Made by a program: the position numbers and the translations under genes. From Sphingobium lactosutens (lineage in GTDB: Bacteria; Pseudomonadota; Alphaproteobacteria; Sphingomonadales; Sphingomonadaceae), in assembly GCF_013393185.1 (NCBI RefSeq), contig NZ_QJQX01000022.1:62001-126000 (forward strand): a DNA stretch of 64,000 nt. Direction: 5' to 3'. Every line of letters begins with the position of its first letter. The first letter of the stretch is position 1. Shown here one piece after another: positions 33,784 through 43,226 of this stretch. Under the pieces are notes generated by a model. The model was not told where the DNA came from, did not search any database, and saw nothing but the letters and a program-made list of their open reading frames with translations.

Positions 33784-34065
33784 CTAGAAAGGCACCTCAT
33801 CGTCAAGGTCGCGAGGAGCCCCGCCGGTAGCCTGGTGAAAAGGGGCCGGCGCCGCCGCTGAAACGGACAAACGCCGCCGGCCCCTTTTCGCCTGGCGGAG
33901 CTTGGCTCCGACGCAACTCGTTGTGGCCGAAACCGGTTCTGCAACGCGCGGAACCTGCGAGGGCGGCGAAGGGGGTGATGGCTTGTCCGCCGGCTCCACG
34001 AACCCTATCGCGCGAAGCGCGATTCCATAGGCGAAGCCTGAAATGCGCAGGTCGCGCACCGCATA
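33784..34065 (-). pseudogene. 3' remnant of a plasmid gene with SSB-like acidic tail
   Basis: A minus-strand frame ends in DLDDEVPF, close to the conserved acidic tip of single-stranded DNA-binding proteins (DDDIPF type). It is preceded by a Pro/Ser-rich linker (EPADKPSPPSPPSQVP). The part upstream reads RDLRISGFAYGIALRAIGF and then runs into the IS21-family element. The gene has lost its N-terminus to the insertion or deletion. Whether it was an SSB or another protein with a similar tail cannot be decided. The region 33706-33783 holds only the DUF2493 leader. Confidence 0.4.
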
Positions 34066-35064
34066 ATGACGCCAGCGGCAGAAGGCCGACCTCTCCACTA
34101 CCCCCGCGGAAGGGATCGTTACGGCGTCAGGCGCGGCATCTACGATAATATGAAGACGGCGGTGACGAGCGTGTTCACCGGCAAGGAGCGGGTGTTCAAC
34201 CGGCGGTTCCTGATCATGGCCGACCATTATATGGTCGAGCCCACTGCCTGCTCGCCGGCGGCGGGCTGGGAGAAGGGACAGGTCGAGAACCAGGTACAGA
34301 CGATCCGAGGGCGCTTCTTCCAGCCCCGTCTGCGGTTCGCCAGCCTCGAAGAGCTCAACGGCTGGCTGGAAGCCGAGTGCCGGCGCTGGGCCGAACGACA
34401 GGCGCATCCTGAGCAGGGCGAACAGACCGTGGCACAGATGCTGGAGATCGAACGCCCTGCATTACAGTCGATGCTGGGGCCGTTCGACGGCTTCAACGAG
34501 AGCGAGCATGGCGTGAGCGGCACCTGCCTGATCAGCTACGATCGCAACCGATACTCGGTCCTCTCGACGGTGGCGCGGCGCACGGTGCAGGTCCGGGCCT
34601 ATGCCGACCGCATTGTCGTGCGATGCGGTGATGAGGTCGTCGCCGAGCATCCCCGTTTCTTCGGGCGGAACCGCACGATCTATGATCCCTGGCACTATCT
34701 GCCGGTGCTGGCCCGCAAGCCCGGTGCTTTGCGCAATGGCGCCCCCTTCCAGGACTGGGAGTTGCCGCCGGCCTTGGCCCGGTTACGACGCAAGCTGGGC
34801 AACGGCGATGATGCCGATCGGCGGTTCGTGCGCGTGCTGGCGGCCGTGCTGACCGATGGCCTGGAACTCGTCGAGGCCGCCGTGCGGGAGGCGCTGGCGA
34901 CCGGCACGGCGAGCGATGATCTGATCCTCAATATCCTGGCACGGCGCCGCGAACCGCCGCGACCGCTGACGATCGTCACTTCGGAGGACAACGCCCTGCG
35001 GCATCCCCCGATCGCCGACTGTGCCCGTTACGACCAACTGAGGAACTTCCATGCAGCGGCATGA
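34066..35064 (+). pseudogene. istA: IstA transposase, N-terminally truncated
   Basis: This is an open frame of 332 codons; IS21 IstA is normally around 500. Recognisable sequence begins at RRGIYDNMKTAVTSVFTGKE (second catalytic Asp region) and includes GWEKGQVEN with the catalytic Glu, then the C-terminal domain. The HTH and the first catalytic Asp are lost. The first roughly 17 codons are not IstA-like. The stop overlaps istB by 14 bases, the normal IS21 layout. Confidence 0.85.
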
Positions 35065-35779
35065 CATGATCGACGCGATGCGCGGGCTCGGACTCAAGGG
35101 GATGGCCGGCGCGTTCGATGAGGCCGTCACCACGGGCCTCCAGCGTCAGCGCACGACGATGGAGATACTGACCGATCTGCTGCGCGCGGAGGCAACGCAC
35201 CGTCACGCGGCCTCGATCCGATACCGGATGGCGGCCGCCAAGCTGCCGGTGGTGAAGGACCTTGACGCCTTCCACTTCGAGGGGACACCGATCAACGAGG
35301 GGCTGGTCCGTTCGCTGCACAGCGGCGCGTTCCTGCCCGCACGGCGCAATGTCGTGCTGGTCGGCGGCACCGGCACGGGCAAGACCCACCTGGCCATCGC
35401 CATCACCGCCAATGTCGTTCGCGCCGGGGCGCGGGGGCGTTACTTCAACACGGTCGATCTGGTGACCCGCCTCGAAGAGGAAGCCCGGATCGGCAAAAGC
35501 GGCGCGCTTGCCGCCCAGCTCTCCCGGCTCGATCTCGTGGTTCTGGACGAGCTTGGCTATCTGCCGTTCGCCCGTTCAGGCGGGCAGTTGCTGTTCCATC
35601 TGGTCAGCAAGCTTTACGAGCAAACCAGCGTCGTCATCACCACCAATCTGGCGTTCGGGGAATGGCCCACCGTGTTCGGCGATCCCAAGATGACCACCGC
35701 TCTCCTCGACCGCGTCACGCATCATTGCGACATCATCGAAACCGGCAATGACAGCTGGCGCTTCAAGAACCGAAACTGA
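35051..35779 (+). CDS. istB: IstB-like ATPase of IS21 element
   Basis: This 242-residue AAA+ helper of IS21 transposition is related to DnaC. Walker A is [14 protein letters not shown] (about residues 104-117), Walker [13 protein letters not shown], followed by the sensor region [12 protein letters not shown]. Length is normal and the frame is intact. It overlaps the truncated istA by 14 bases. Alone it cannot mobilise the element. Confidence 0.95.
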   Translation: MQRHDMIDAMRGLGLKGMAGAFDEAVTTGLQRQRTTMEILTDLLRAEATHRHAASIRYRMAAAKLPVVKDLDAFHFEGTPINEGLVRSLHSGAFLPARRNVVLVGGTGTGKTHLAIAITANVVRAGARGRYFNTVDLVTRLEEEARIGKSGALAAQLSRLDLVVLDELGYLPFARSGGQLLFHLVSKLYEQTSVVITTNLAFGEWPTVFGDPKMTTALLDRVTHHCDIIETGNDSWRFKNRN

Positions 35780-35808
35780 TCCCCGCCACACGCCTGGATT
35801 AAGATGCT

Positions 35809-35865
35809 TTGCGCTGCGCGCGCCTCCGGTCGGGCTCCGCCCTCCCTACGCCGCGCGCAGCGCAA
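35809..35865 (+). terminator. Long hairpin after istB
   Basis: The arms 35809-35822 (ttgcgctgcgcgcg) and 35852-35865 are exact 14-base reverse complements with a 29-base loop. It starts 30 bases after the istB stop and inside the element. It probably ends the istAB transcript; no T-run follows. Confidence 0.45.
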
Positions 35866-35950
35866 GGCGCGTTCCTCGACCGTTGTGCCACCCTTGAAGG
35901 GGGTCCCTTTTGCGCGCCGATCGGGGGTCCCGTTTGCACGCCGATTGACA

Positions 35951-36296
35951 CTTGCGCTAATCGACTTCCTCCTGACGAATACCAAATTTCTATGCCCCCT
36001 TCCGGGATCGCTTGAGTTAGCGGCAGGCTAAGATCATCGCCCGGATGTTCCGGGAAGGTCTTGACGGCTTCAAGCCCGGTCTCAACGCCGGAAACTACAT
36101 CACTATTGCCGAGACCTCCCGCGCAACAGCGACGCGCGATCTGCACGAGCTAGTGATGATCGGCGCGTTGACTTCATCCGGCACGCTTAAATCCAGTCGC
36201 CATCACCTCGATCTTGGCGCTTCCGCACAGCCATTGCTCCAACCTCGGTTGCAGACGTCGAGTGGGCATGAACGCCCTGCTCGTCTATACCGATGA
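35951..36296 (+). pseudogene. 3' remnant of a second fic gene
   Basis: The DNA from 35951 (cttgcgctaatcgacttcct) closely matches the fic gene from about 31016 to its end. In-frame parts read ALIDFLLTNTKF, then MFREGLDGFKPGLNAGNYITIAETSRATATRDLHELV. Small deletions and a premature stop near 36016 break the frame. Upstream similarity stops exactly at the IS21 right end, so the element interrupted or recombined into this copy. Divergence from the intact copy shows that it is not a recent duplication. Confidence 0.85.
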
Positions 36297-36386
36297 CGCG
36301 ACCAGCGAACTCATGCGCCTCGAGATCGTTGAGAACAGAAACATCTCCGCATAAGCAAGAAACCAAACAAGTATTTCAATTATCGC

Positions 36387-37520
36387 TTACAGGTCATCGG
36401 AGATTGCGTTGAGAACCGGTGAAGCCCTCACGACATGCAGAGGTGATGACGAAAACTGAATCGGTGTCCGCAACGCGCGGAGCAATGTGCCATCCTCGCG
36501 AATGACTTCGGCGATCATGCCACGCGCAATGATCTGAGGATCCTCCAGTGCCTGTGCGACGGAATTGATCGGGCCGGCAGGAACGCCAATCCGCTCGAAC
36601 TCCGCCAGCAGCGTATCGCGGGTCGATAGACGCGTCGCTGCCGCAATGGACCGCCCAAGCTCGGCGCGATGCGCAACCCGTCCGGCATTGGTGGCGAACG
36701 CAGGACGGTCTTCCAGTCGCAGCAGCGCGGCGACCCGCCGATACTGGGCATCGTTACCGCATGCTAAAATGAACCAGCCGTCTGATGCAGGAAAAGCCTC
36801 ATAAGGTACGATATTGGGATGTGCGTTACCGAGACGCGTCGGGCTGACGCCGGAAACCAGTGCATTCATTGCCTGATTGGCAAGCGTTCCAACCATGACA
36901 TCGAGGAGCGCCATGTCGATCTGCTGCCCTTTCCCGCTCACGTCACGCTGGCGAAGGGCCGCCTGGATGCCGATCACCGCATAGAGACCCGTCAGGATAT
37001 CGGCATAGGCAACCCCGATTTTTTGCGGAGGCCCGTCCGGCTCACCCGTCAGGTCCATGATCCCGCTCATGCCCTGCACGATGAAGTCATAGCCCGGACG
37101 ATGGGCATAGGGACCGGTCTGGCCAAAGCCCGTGATCGAGCAATAGATCAACCGAGGATTGATCTGGGCGAGACTGGCATAATCCAGTCCATATTTCGCA
37201 AGTCCGCCAACTTTGAAATTCTCGATAAGCACGTCGGCATCGCGAACAAGGGCACGGATATCGGCCTGCCCAGCGGGTGTGGTGAAGTCGACGATACGCG
37301 ATGTTTTGCCCCGGTTCGCTGCATGAAAATAGGCCGCGTCACAGGTGCCGTCGGCGTTTTCAACAAAGGGGGGGCCCCATGTGCGGGTGTCATCCCCCGC
37401 TGGGCTCTCGATCTTGACAACCTCCGCACCAAGATCGGCGAGCACTTGCCCAGCCCAGGGTCCAGCGAGGATACGGGCAAGCTCGACCACCCGAACGCCG
37501 GCAAGAGGGGCTGCTTCCAT
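36387..37520 (-). CDS. Class III CoA-transferase (CaiB/BaiF), glutarate-type
   Basis: This 377-residue cytoplasmic CoA-transferase shows GVRVVELARILAGPWAGQ at the N-terminus, the catalytic-Asp region ENADGTCDAAYFHAANRGK, and DVLIENFKVGGLAKYGLDY, ITGFGQTGPYAHRPGYD and MDLTGEPDGPPQKIG. It moves CoA from a donor such as succinyl-CoA to a dicarboxylate. The start overlaps the acyl-CoA dehydrogenase stop (TGATG). Pairing with a glutaryl-CoA-dehydrogenase-like gene and a divergent LysR is the glutarate catabolic layout (gcdR-gcdH-CoA-transferase), so glutarate or a related diacid is the likely substrate. Confidence 0.93.
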   Translation of the reverse strand: MEAAPLAGVRVVELARILAGPWAGQVLADLGAEVVKIESPAGDDTRTWGPPFVENADGTCDAAYFHAANRGKTSRIVDFTTPAGQADIRALVRDADVLIENFKVGGLAKYGLDYASLAQINPRLIYCSITGFGQTGPYAHRPGYDFIVQGMSGIMDLTGEPDGPPQKIGVAYADILTGLYAVIGIQAALRQRDVSGKGQQIDMALLDVMVGTLANQAMNALVSGVSPTRLGNAHPNIVPYEAFPASDGWFILACGNDAQYRRVAALLRLEDRPAFATNAGRVAHRAELGRSIAAATRLSTRDTLLAEFERIGVPAGPINSVAQALEDPQIIARGMIAEVIREDGTLLRALRTPIQFSSSPLHVVRASPVLNAISDDL

Positions 37521-38695
37521 CAGAAAGCCGCCAGACCGGTAATTGCGCGACCAAGGATGAGTGCGTGGACATCATGCGCGCCCTCATAGGTGTTCACAGT
37601 CTCAAGGTTGACCATGTGGCGCATGACCTGGAACTCCTCGGAAATACCATTGCCGCCGTGCATGTCGCGCGCATGCCGGGCAATCTCCAGCGCCTTTCCG
37701 ACATTGTTGCGTTTCACCATGGAGACCATCTCCGGCGCAAACCGCCCTTCGTCTATCAGGCGGCCCACACGAAGGCTCGCCTGGAGGCCGAGGGAAATGT
37801 CGACCATCATGTCCGCCAGCTTCTTCTGATAAAGCTGGGTTCCTGCAAGAGGCCTGCCGAACTGCCTGCGGTCCAGTCCATATTGTCGCGCGGCATGAAA
37901 ACAGAACTCGGCTGCGCCAAGGGCGCCCCAACTGATGCCGTAGCGCGCACGATTGAGACAACCAAATGGGCCCTTCAGCCCCTCGACTTCCGGAAGCAAG
38001 GCCTCCTCGCCCACTTCCACCTCATCTAGCACGATCATGCCAGTGATCGAGGCACGCAGGCTGAGCTTACCGTCTATCTTCGGGGTGTCGAGCCCCTCCA
38101 GCCCCTTCTCCAGTACAAAGCCTCGGATAGCTCCCCCATGCGCGTCGGACTTGGCCCACACGATGAAGACATCGGCGACCGGCGCGTTCGATATCCAGGT
38201 CTTTGTACCTGAAAGACGGTAGCCGGTTGCTGTTTTAATCGCTCGCGTCCGCATGCCGGAGGGATCGGAACCGGCATCCGGCTCCGTCAACCCGAAGCAG
38301 CCGATCCACTCGCCCGATGCCAGCTTGGGCAAGTAATGCTGCTTTTGCTCCTCGGAGCCATAGGCGTAGATCGGGAACATCACCAGACTGGACTGAACCG
38401 ACATCATGGATCGATAGCCCGAATCGACCCGTTCGATCTCGCGAGCGATAAGTCCATAGGATACATAGGAGGCGCCTACACCGCCATATCCCTCTGGAAT
38501 CGTTGTACCCAACAGGCCAAGTTGACCCATTTCCCGAAATATGGCGATGTCCGTTTCCGCATCGGCATAAGCGCGAATGATACGTGGCTGCAGCCGCTCC
38601 TGCGCATAGGCTTGCGCGGTGTCGCGGATCATGCGTTCGTCGTCGGTGAGGAGGGTATCGAGATCGAAGGGATCCGACCAATCGAACGGCTGCAT
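37520..38695 (-). CDS. gcdH: Acyl-CoA dehydrogenase, glutaryl-CoA dehydrogenase (GcdH) like
   Basis: This 391-residue FAD flavoenzyme would convert glutaryl-CoA to crotonyl-CoA and CO2. It shows [40 protein letters not shown] (FAD/substrate loop), [18 protein letters not shown], and near the C-terminus [21 protein letters not shown] with the catalytic Glu in YEG. This is the GcdH rather than the general acyl-CoA dehydrogenase signature. ATG 38695 is preceded by AGGAG and starts at the family N-terminus; the longer frame adds 35 unrelated residues. It is cotranscribed with the CoA-transferase and divergent from the LysR gene. Confidence 0.93.
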   Translation of the reverse strand: MQPFDWSDPFDLDTLLTDDERMIRDTAQAYAQERLQPRIIRAYADAETDIAIFREMGQLGLLGTTIPEGYGGVGASYVSYGLIAREIERVDSGYRSMMSVQSSLVMFPIYAYGSEEQKQHYLPKLASGEWIGCFGLTEPDAGSDPSGMRTRAIKTATGYRLSGTKTWISNAPVADVFIVWAKSDAHGGAIRGFVLEKGLEGLDTPKIDGKLSLRASITGMIVLDEVEVGEEALLPEVEGLKGPFGCLNRARYGISWGALGAAEFCFHAARQYGLDRRQFGRPLAGTQLYQKKLADMMVDISLGLQASLRVGRLIDEGRFAPEMVSMVKRNNVGKALEIARHARDMHGGNGISEEFQVMRHMVNLETVNTYEGAHDVHALILGRAITGLAAF

Positions 38696-38798
38696 CAGGC
38701 TTCTCCTATGAAACTTCACGCACTCTTGAACCGCGAGCACAAGGCACTCAATCTCGAAAGCATTGGCATTTGATCGAAAAATACGATTAAATCGCCAC

Positions 38799-39743
38799 AT
38801 GCCTGATCCCCGTGACCTCCGCCTGTTTGTCTGCCTTGCCGAGGAGCTTCATTTTGCTCGGGCCGCCGACCGCCTGGGCCTTGCGCAATCCAGTCTCTCT
38901 GTGCGTCTCCAACGGCTGGAGGACATTGTGGGAGCACCGCTTTTCGATCGTCATAAAAGAGCAGCCGTCCAACTCACCGAGGTCGGGTCGGTGTTGCTTC
39001 CCGAAGCGAAAGACACATTGGCCCGAATGGCGCGCTTCGAAGCCATCGGACGCATGGCCGCCCGCGGTGAGGTAGGGACGCTTCACCTGGGCTATATCTT
39101 TTCGGCGGCGATGAATGGAATGCTGGGTACGGTTTTGAGCGCTTTGCGATCCGAGGGCGCGTTTATCGATCCTCAAGCCAGGTTACTCGACACACCCTCG
39201 CAGCTTCGCGCGATCGCGGATCGCACCATCGACCTTGGCCTGTGCAGACCGCGCCCCCTCTATCCGGCCAATGTCGAGGCGCGCACCATCCATCGCGAAC
39301 CGCTTGGCCTGCTTATGCGGCATGACCACAGGCTCGCAACCTCGACCATAGTTGCCGCGAAAGAGCTTGAGGCGGAGACTTTCCTGCTGCCCCAGTTCAA
39401 CGAGCGTTTCGGCCTGGTGGAGAAGCTGGACCGGCTTGCCATCACGGGCGGCTTTCCTCCGCCCGATCCGGTCCGCACGCATGATTTTGTGACCGCCGCG
39501 AGCATGGCGGCTGCTGGATATGGGATCGTCCTTGGTCCACGCTCACTGATAGGCCTCGGGATCGACGCTTTGCGTTTCGTTCCTGTCGCAGACTTCGGTG
39601 AAGCTATCGAAACCGCACTGATCTGGCATCAGAAGACCAGCCGCTTCATCCGTACCCTTGTCGAGCAAATTGCCGCCGCAGACGGCACCCCGGCAGAAGA
39701 TGGTGCGCCGTTCCCTTCGTCCCGCTTCAAGCCAGCACCTTGA
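38799..39743 (+). CDS. LysR-family regulator, GcdR-like by position
   Basis: This 314-residue LTTR has an N-terminal HTH ([42 protein letters not shown]) and a LysR substrate domain starting near residue 90 ([18 protein letters not shown]). It is transcribed away from gcdH with 103 bases between starts, the classic arrangement for an activator of the divergent operon. ATG 38799 matches the family start; an in-frame ATG at 38763 would add 12 residues. It probably senses glutarate or a CoA-ester intermediate. It converges with the NTF2-like gene and overlaps it by 17 bases. Confidence 0.92.
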   Translation: MPDPRDLRLFVCLAEELHFARAADRLGLAQSSLSVRLQRLEDIVGAPLFDRHKRAAVQLTEVGSVLLPEAKDTLARMARFEAIGRMAARGEVGTLHLGYIFSAAMNGMLGTVLSALRSEGAFIDPQARLLDTPSQLRAIADRTIDLGLCRPRPLYPANVEARTIHREPLGLLMRHDHRLATSTIVAAKELEAETFLLPQFNERFGLVEKLDRLAITGGFPPPDPVRTHDFVTAASMAAAGYGIVLGPRSLIGLGIDALRFVPVADFGEAIETALIWHQKTSRFIRTLVEQIAAADGTPAEDGAPFPSSRFKPAP

Positions 39744-40095
39744 CGGCCGACCAAGCGAATAATCGGGGATCAGCATCACGATAAATCGCGGTATAGTCGA
39801 GCCTATTCACCAGCAGCCCGGCTGTGCGCATGACCTCGACACCGATCTGACCGAATATCGCGGTGAAGCCGGGCTGCCGGGAAACGGTACGGCGCAGGAG
39901 AGCTACGCTCTGATAGGTCCGTTCCCCGCTGGTGATCTTGCGGATGAATTCAGCTTTGTCCTCAACCATGCCGTTAGCGTGGGTATAATGGAGATCATCG
40001 GCCAGGACCGCAAACAGTTCCTCCGCGTCGCTTTTGGCCATCGCCGCAAAGCGACGGTCCTCCATGGCCAGGGCAGAGATATGGCTATCAGGCAT
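39727..40095 (-). CDS. NTF2/SnoaL-like protein (DUF4440 type)
   Basis: This 122-residue small cone-fold protein (MEDRRFAAMAKSDAEELFAV, LADDLHYTHANGMVEDKAEF, DYTAIYRDADPRLFAW) belongs to the NTF2-like superfamily. Such proteins act as small hydrolases, isomerases or lyases, or bind ligands. ATG 40095 has AAAGGA upstream; the long frame upstream overlaps the aldehyde dehydrogenase and is rejected. It lies between the LysR gene and the aldehyde dehydrogenase on the minus strand, so it probably belongs to the catabolic transcript. Its reaction is unknown. Confidence 0.8.
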   Translation of the reverse strand: MPDSHISALAMEDRRFAAMAKSDAEELFAVLADDLHYTHANGMVEDKAEFIRKITSGERTYQSVALLRRTVSRQPGFTAIFGQIGVEVMRTAGLLVNRLDYTAIYRDADPRLFAWSAVKVLA

Positions 40096-40150
40096 CGACT
40101 GATCCTTTCTGTGGTTTCGATTGTACGGGCGATGCGCGCGGGCCGCTCCG

Positions 40151-41586
40151 CTATACTGCCGTGTAGACGGTTTTGGTGCGCGTGTAGAATTCGTGCGCCG
40201 CAAACCCTTGCTCGCGCGGGCCCATGCTGCTCGCTTTCGTGCCACCGAACGGGACATGATAATCGACGCCTGCGGTCGGCGCATTGACCATCACCATGCC
40301 AGCCTCGATCCGCGTCCGGAATTCCCTGGCATAAGCGAGTGAGCGTGTCACGACCCCAGCGGACAGACCGAATTCGGTGCCGTTTGCGACAGCGATCGCT
40401 TCTTCAAGGTCGCCCACCCTGACGACGCTCGCGACCGGACCGAAAATCTCTTCCCGGTTGACGCGCATCTCCGCAGTGGTGCCCGTGATCAGCGTTGGAG
40501 CGAGGAAATAGCCTTCGGTGTCACGCCGCAGACGTTCGCCCCCGCAAGCGATGCGGCCACCCTGCTCCACCGCAATCGAGAAGAAGGCTTCGATAGCATC
40601 GCGCTGATCTTCACTCGCGACTGGGCCGACCTGTGTTTCCGGGTCGAGCGCATGCCCCACGCGCAGGCGTCGCACAGCATCGGTCAATCCGTCCACAAAT
40701 CGGTCGTGAATGGCGTCGGTGACGATGAGCCGACTGGATGCGGTGCACCGTTGACCGCTCCCGAAAAAAGCCCCGTCCAACGCTATGGCGATTGCCCGAT
40801 CAATGTCCGCGTCGTCGAGCACGACAAGCGCGTTCTTGCCGCCCATTTCGAGCTGGACCCGCTTGCCACGCCCGGCTGCCGCTACCGCAATCTGCTGACC
40901 GACCTGCGTCGAGCCGGTGAATGTGATGCCTGCCACTCTGGAGTCTGTAGCAAGCGCCCCCGCCGTCCGTCCTGGGACGAAGACGAGATTGAATACCCCT
41001 GGAGGCAGGCCTGCTTCATCTAGGATATCTGCCAATGCCGAGATGATCGCGGGTGTAATGGCCGCAGGCTTGAGCACCACGGCATTGCCAAAGGCGAGCG
41101 CCGGCGCCGCTTTCCATGCAGGGATGGCCAGCGGAAAATTCCAGGGCGTGATGAGCCCAACCACGCCGAGCGGCTCCTGCCATGTCGCCACGTCCAGCCC
41201 CGAACGCACCGATGGGAGGCTGCGGCCATGAAGACGCAATGCTTCGCCACCAAAAAACCGAAAGATACGGGCAGCGCGTATAACCTCTCCCCTGCCCTCC
41301 GCGCGCGTCTTTCCTTCTTCGCGCGACAATAATTCCCCAAGCAGATCGGCCCGTTCCATGAGGAGAGCGCCTGCGCGATCCAGAATGTCGCCACGTATTT
41401 CCGGCGACACGGCCCCCAGCCACGCTGCGCACTGGCGGCTGCGGCAATGGCGTCGCCTAGAACGGCCGCATCGCCGTTCGGCGCGCGGGCGACAATGTCG
41501 GAAAGATCTGAAGGATTGCGTCGCTCGATCAGCATCGCGCCTGCGACCCTCTCGCCGCCGATCCTGTGCGTCAGGGTCTGTGTCAT
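40151..41586 (-). pseudogene. Aldehyde dehydrogenase with a frameshift near its N-terminus
   Basis: The N-terminal part (MTQTLTHRIGGERVAG to AAAASAQRGWG, starting at ATG 41586) and the main part (from SPEIRGDILDRAG down to 40151) are in different frames. Translation passes smoothly from one to the other if one base is lost or gained at the GGGGG run near 41415. The main part has PWNFPLAIPAWK, LEMGGKNALVVLDDADID (catalytic Glu region), GSGQRCTASSRL (nucleophile Cys) and EEIFGPVA; KTVYTAV is the end. Benzaldehyde/vanillin-type or semialdehyde dehydrogenases resemble it. It is either a real frameshift pseudogene or a homopolymer sequencing error. Confidence 0.85.
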
Positions 41587-41590
41587 GCTG

Positions 41591-42145
41591 TCAGCTCCGG
41601 CCAAGCTCTTCACGCAATTGCGACACATAATCGCTGCGGTCCATGCTGCCTGGAAGTCGGGCGACCAAGTCCCTTGTCTCCGCAAGGATCGTCTCGTCGC
41701 TCTTGGTCAGATCGAGCGGATCGGCACAGGGCTGAGGCGTGTGGAACACCGTATCCAGATAGACCTCGACCCGGTTCCGCTCGGGATCGTAGAAATAGAT
41801 CGACCATGCATTGCCATGGTTCAGTCCGATCATGTCCGTCGCGCCAGATGCCTCCGCAGCCGCGCCGACACTGCGCAGAGCGGCGAGGCTTTCCACCTTG
41901 AACGACAATTGCATAATCGTGCTGGGCGTGTCGGGCGCGCGTCCGGTTGACAGCACGATCTGATGATGCTGCTCCGCCGCACCGCTCATGAACACAAGGC
42001 TGTTCTTAAACACCGCGCCGACGCCGCGGTCCGTGACATACAGGCCAAACACGCCCGCATAGAAGCGTTCCATCGCGTCGATATCGACGACAAAAATCCC
42101 CAGATGCGCCAGTGATGGCCGCGTCATGCCAATCGCAGTCGTCAT
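41591..42145 (-). CDS. VOC-family (glyoxalase/extradiol dioxygenase-like) protein
   Basis: This 184-residue vicinal-oxygen-chelate fold protein shows LAHLGIFVVDIDAMERFYAG VFGLYVTDRG-type sequence at the N-terminus with a His, HHQIVLSTG with a second His, and YFYDPERNRVEVYLDT with the metal-ligand Glu. These are the three ligands expected for Fe/Mn extradiol dioxygenases of the type I fold. The length is short for a two-domain dioxygenase, so it may be a one-domain dioxygenase or an isomerase/lyase. ATG 42145 follows gaagaggg. It is next to an FAH-family hydrolase downstream, the common pair in meta-cleavage type pathways. Confidence 0.85.
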   Translation of the reverse strand: MTTAIGMTRPSLAHLGIFVVDIDAMERFYAGVFGLYVTDRGVGAVFKNSLVFMSGAAEQHHQIVLSTGRAPDTPSTIMQLSFKVESLAALRSVGAAAEASGATDMIGLNHGNAWSIYFYDPERNRVEVYLDTVFHTPQPCADPLDLTKSDETILAETRDLVARLPGSMDRSDYVSQLREELGRS

Positions 42146-42173
42146 ATCTTGCCCTCTTCCATATCTATTGCAC

Positions 42174-43226
42174 TCAGACCGCTTGACGAAAAGCGTCCGG
42201 AATGATCGCGCCGATCTCCCTCGCCAGCGCGGTCAGCCTGTTCACGGTGCCGATCGGAACCGGCACACCGTCCCGGCTGCGAAGCGCTTCGGTCTGATGG
42301 CCACGTTCCCCCGGCAGCAGCACGCTTGTAAACCCCGGAGCAGGCGGCAGGGCGTGGATCGCGTCTGCCAGCACGCCGACCTGCGTCAGGAATAGATCCC
42401 GGTCTCCGAACGCAGCCGGATCGACAGCTAGGACCATGCCGTTGAAGTCTCCAACCGTTCCGTCGATCAAGGCTGGAGCGATGTTCGGCGCACCGGCGAG
42501 CAAGCTGCACAATATCTCGATCATCAGGGACAGGCCGCTGCCTTTGGCGCCGGCCATTGGCAGGACTGCAGCGACCGCATTTGGATCGGTCGTCGCAGCG
42601 CCATCTGCATCAACGCCCCATCCTTCCGGGATCGTCTTGCCTGCATCCCTGGCCGCCATGATCTTGCCCAGCGCCACGGCAGCGGTGGACATATCCAAAA
42701 TAATGGCCGGTCGATCCTGCGACTGGGGAACAGCAATCGCCAGTGGGTTGGACGACAGCGCTTCACCCTTCGCGCCATGATAGGTCATAAGCGGCTTGGA
42801 CGCAGTCATTGCGATGCCGATCAAACCTCGATCCGCAAGCTGCTGGACGAAATAGCCAATTGCGCCCGCATGGGAAGTGCCCCGGACGGAACACCATCCC
42901 AGCCCGAAACGAGCAGCAAGATCGGTAGCGACACCGACCGCACGGTTCATGGCTGTCGCGCCCGGCGCCCGGCCAGCGTCGAGAACGCAGATTGCCCCGG
43001 TCCGATGTAGTTCGGTCATCTGCGCATCGGAACGGACAAGGCCGAGTTTCAGCATCTCGGCATAACGCGGGATGCGCAGAACGCCGTGTGAATCCACCCC
43101 GCGCAGGTTCGCCCATAGCAGCAGGTTCGCCATTTCCTGCGCTTCAGCCGCTGTAAAGCCGCTGCGTTCGAGCAGATCGGCCGCAAATCCGCGCAATGCG
43201 TCCGGCGCTATGACGATCGCCGTCAC
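42174..43226 (-). CDS. Ldh2/malate-lactate dehydrogenase family oxidoreductase
   Basis: This NAD(P)-dependent 2-hydroxyacid or imino-acid reductase of the MDH2/LDH2 fold has about 350 residues. It shows ANLRGVDSHGVLRIPRYAEM with the catalytic His, SHAGAIGYFVQQLADRGL, SNPLAIAVP, and KGSGLSLMIEILCSLLAGA. It interconverts a 2-hydroxy acid and a 2-keto acid. GTG 43226 overlaps the preceding hydrolase stop by four bases and is chosen over an upstream in-frame start inside that gene. Together with the hydrolase, FAH and VOC genes it belongs to a coupled minus-strand operon. Confidence 0.9.
   Translation of the reverse strand: MTAIVIAPDALRGFAADLLERSGFTAAEAQEMANLLLWANLRGVDSHGVLRIPRYAEMLKLGLVRSDAQMTELHRTGAICVLDAGRAPGATAMNRAVGVATDLAARFGLGWCSVRGTSHAGAIGYFVQQLADRGLIGIAMTASKPLMTYHGAKGEALSSNPLAIAVPQSQDRPAIILDMSTAAVALGKIMAARDAGKTIPEGWGVDADGAATTDPNAVAAVLPMAGAKGSGLSLMIEILCSLLAGAPNIAPALIDGTVGDFNGMVLAVDPAAFGDRDLFLTQVGVLADAIHALPPAPGFTSVLLPGERGHQTEALRSRDGVPVPIGTVNRLTALAREIGAIIPDAFRQAV

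Larger units (their letters stand above)
34110..35950 (+). mobile_element. IS21-family element, 5' truncated
   Basis: The element contains a beheaded istA and an intact istB. The right end shows two tandem imperfect copies of a 23-base motif (35899-35921 and 35923-35945, gggggtcccttttgcgcgcc type) ending gattgaca, the multiple terminal-repeat pattern of IS21 elements. The left end is missing: IstA-like sequence begins abruptly near 34117 next to plasmid-gene DNA. The right end abuts the interrupted fic remnant. It cannot transpose without its left end. Confidence 0.8.
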
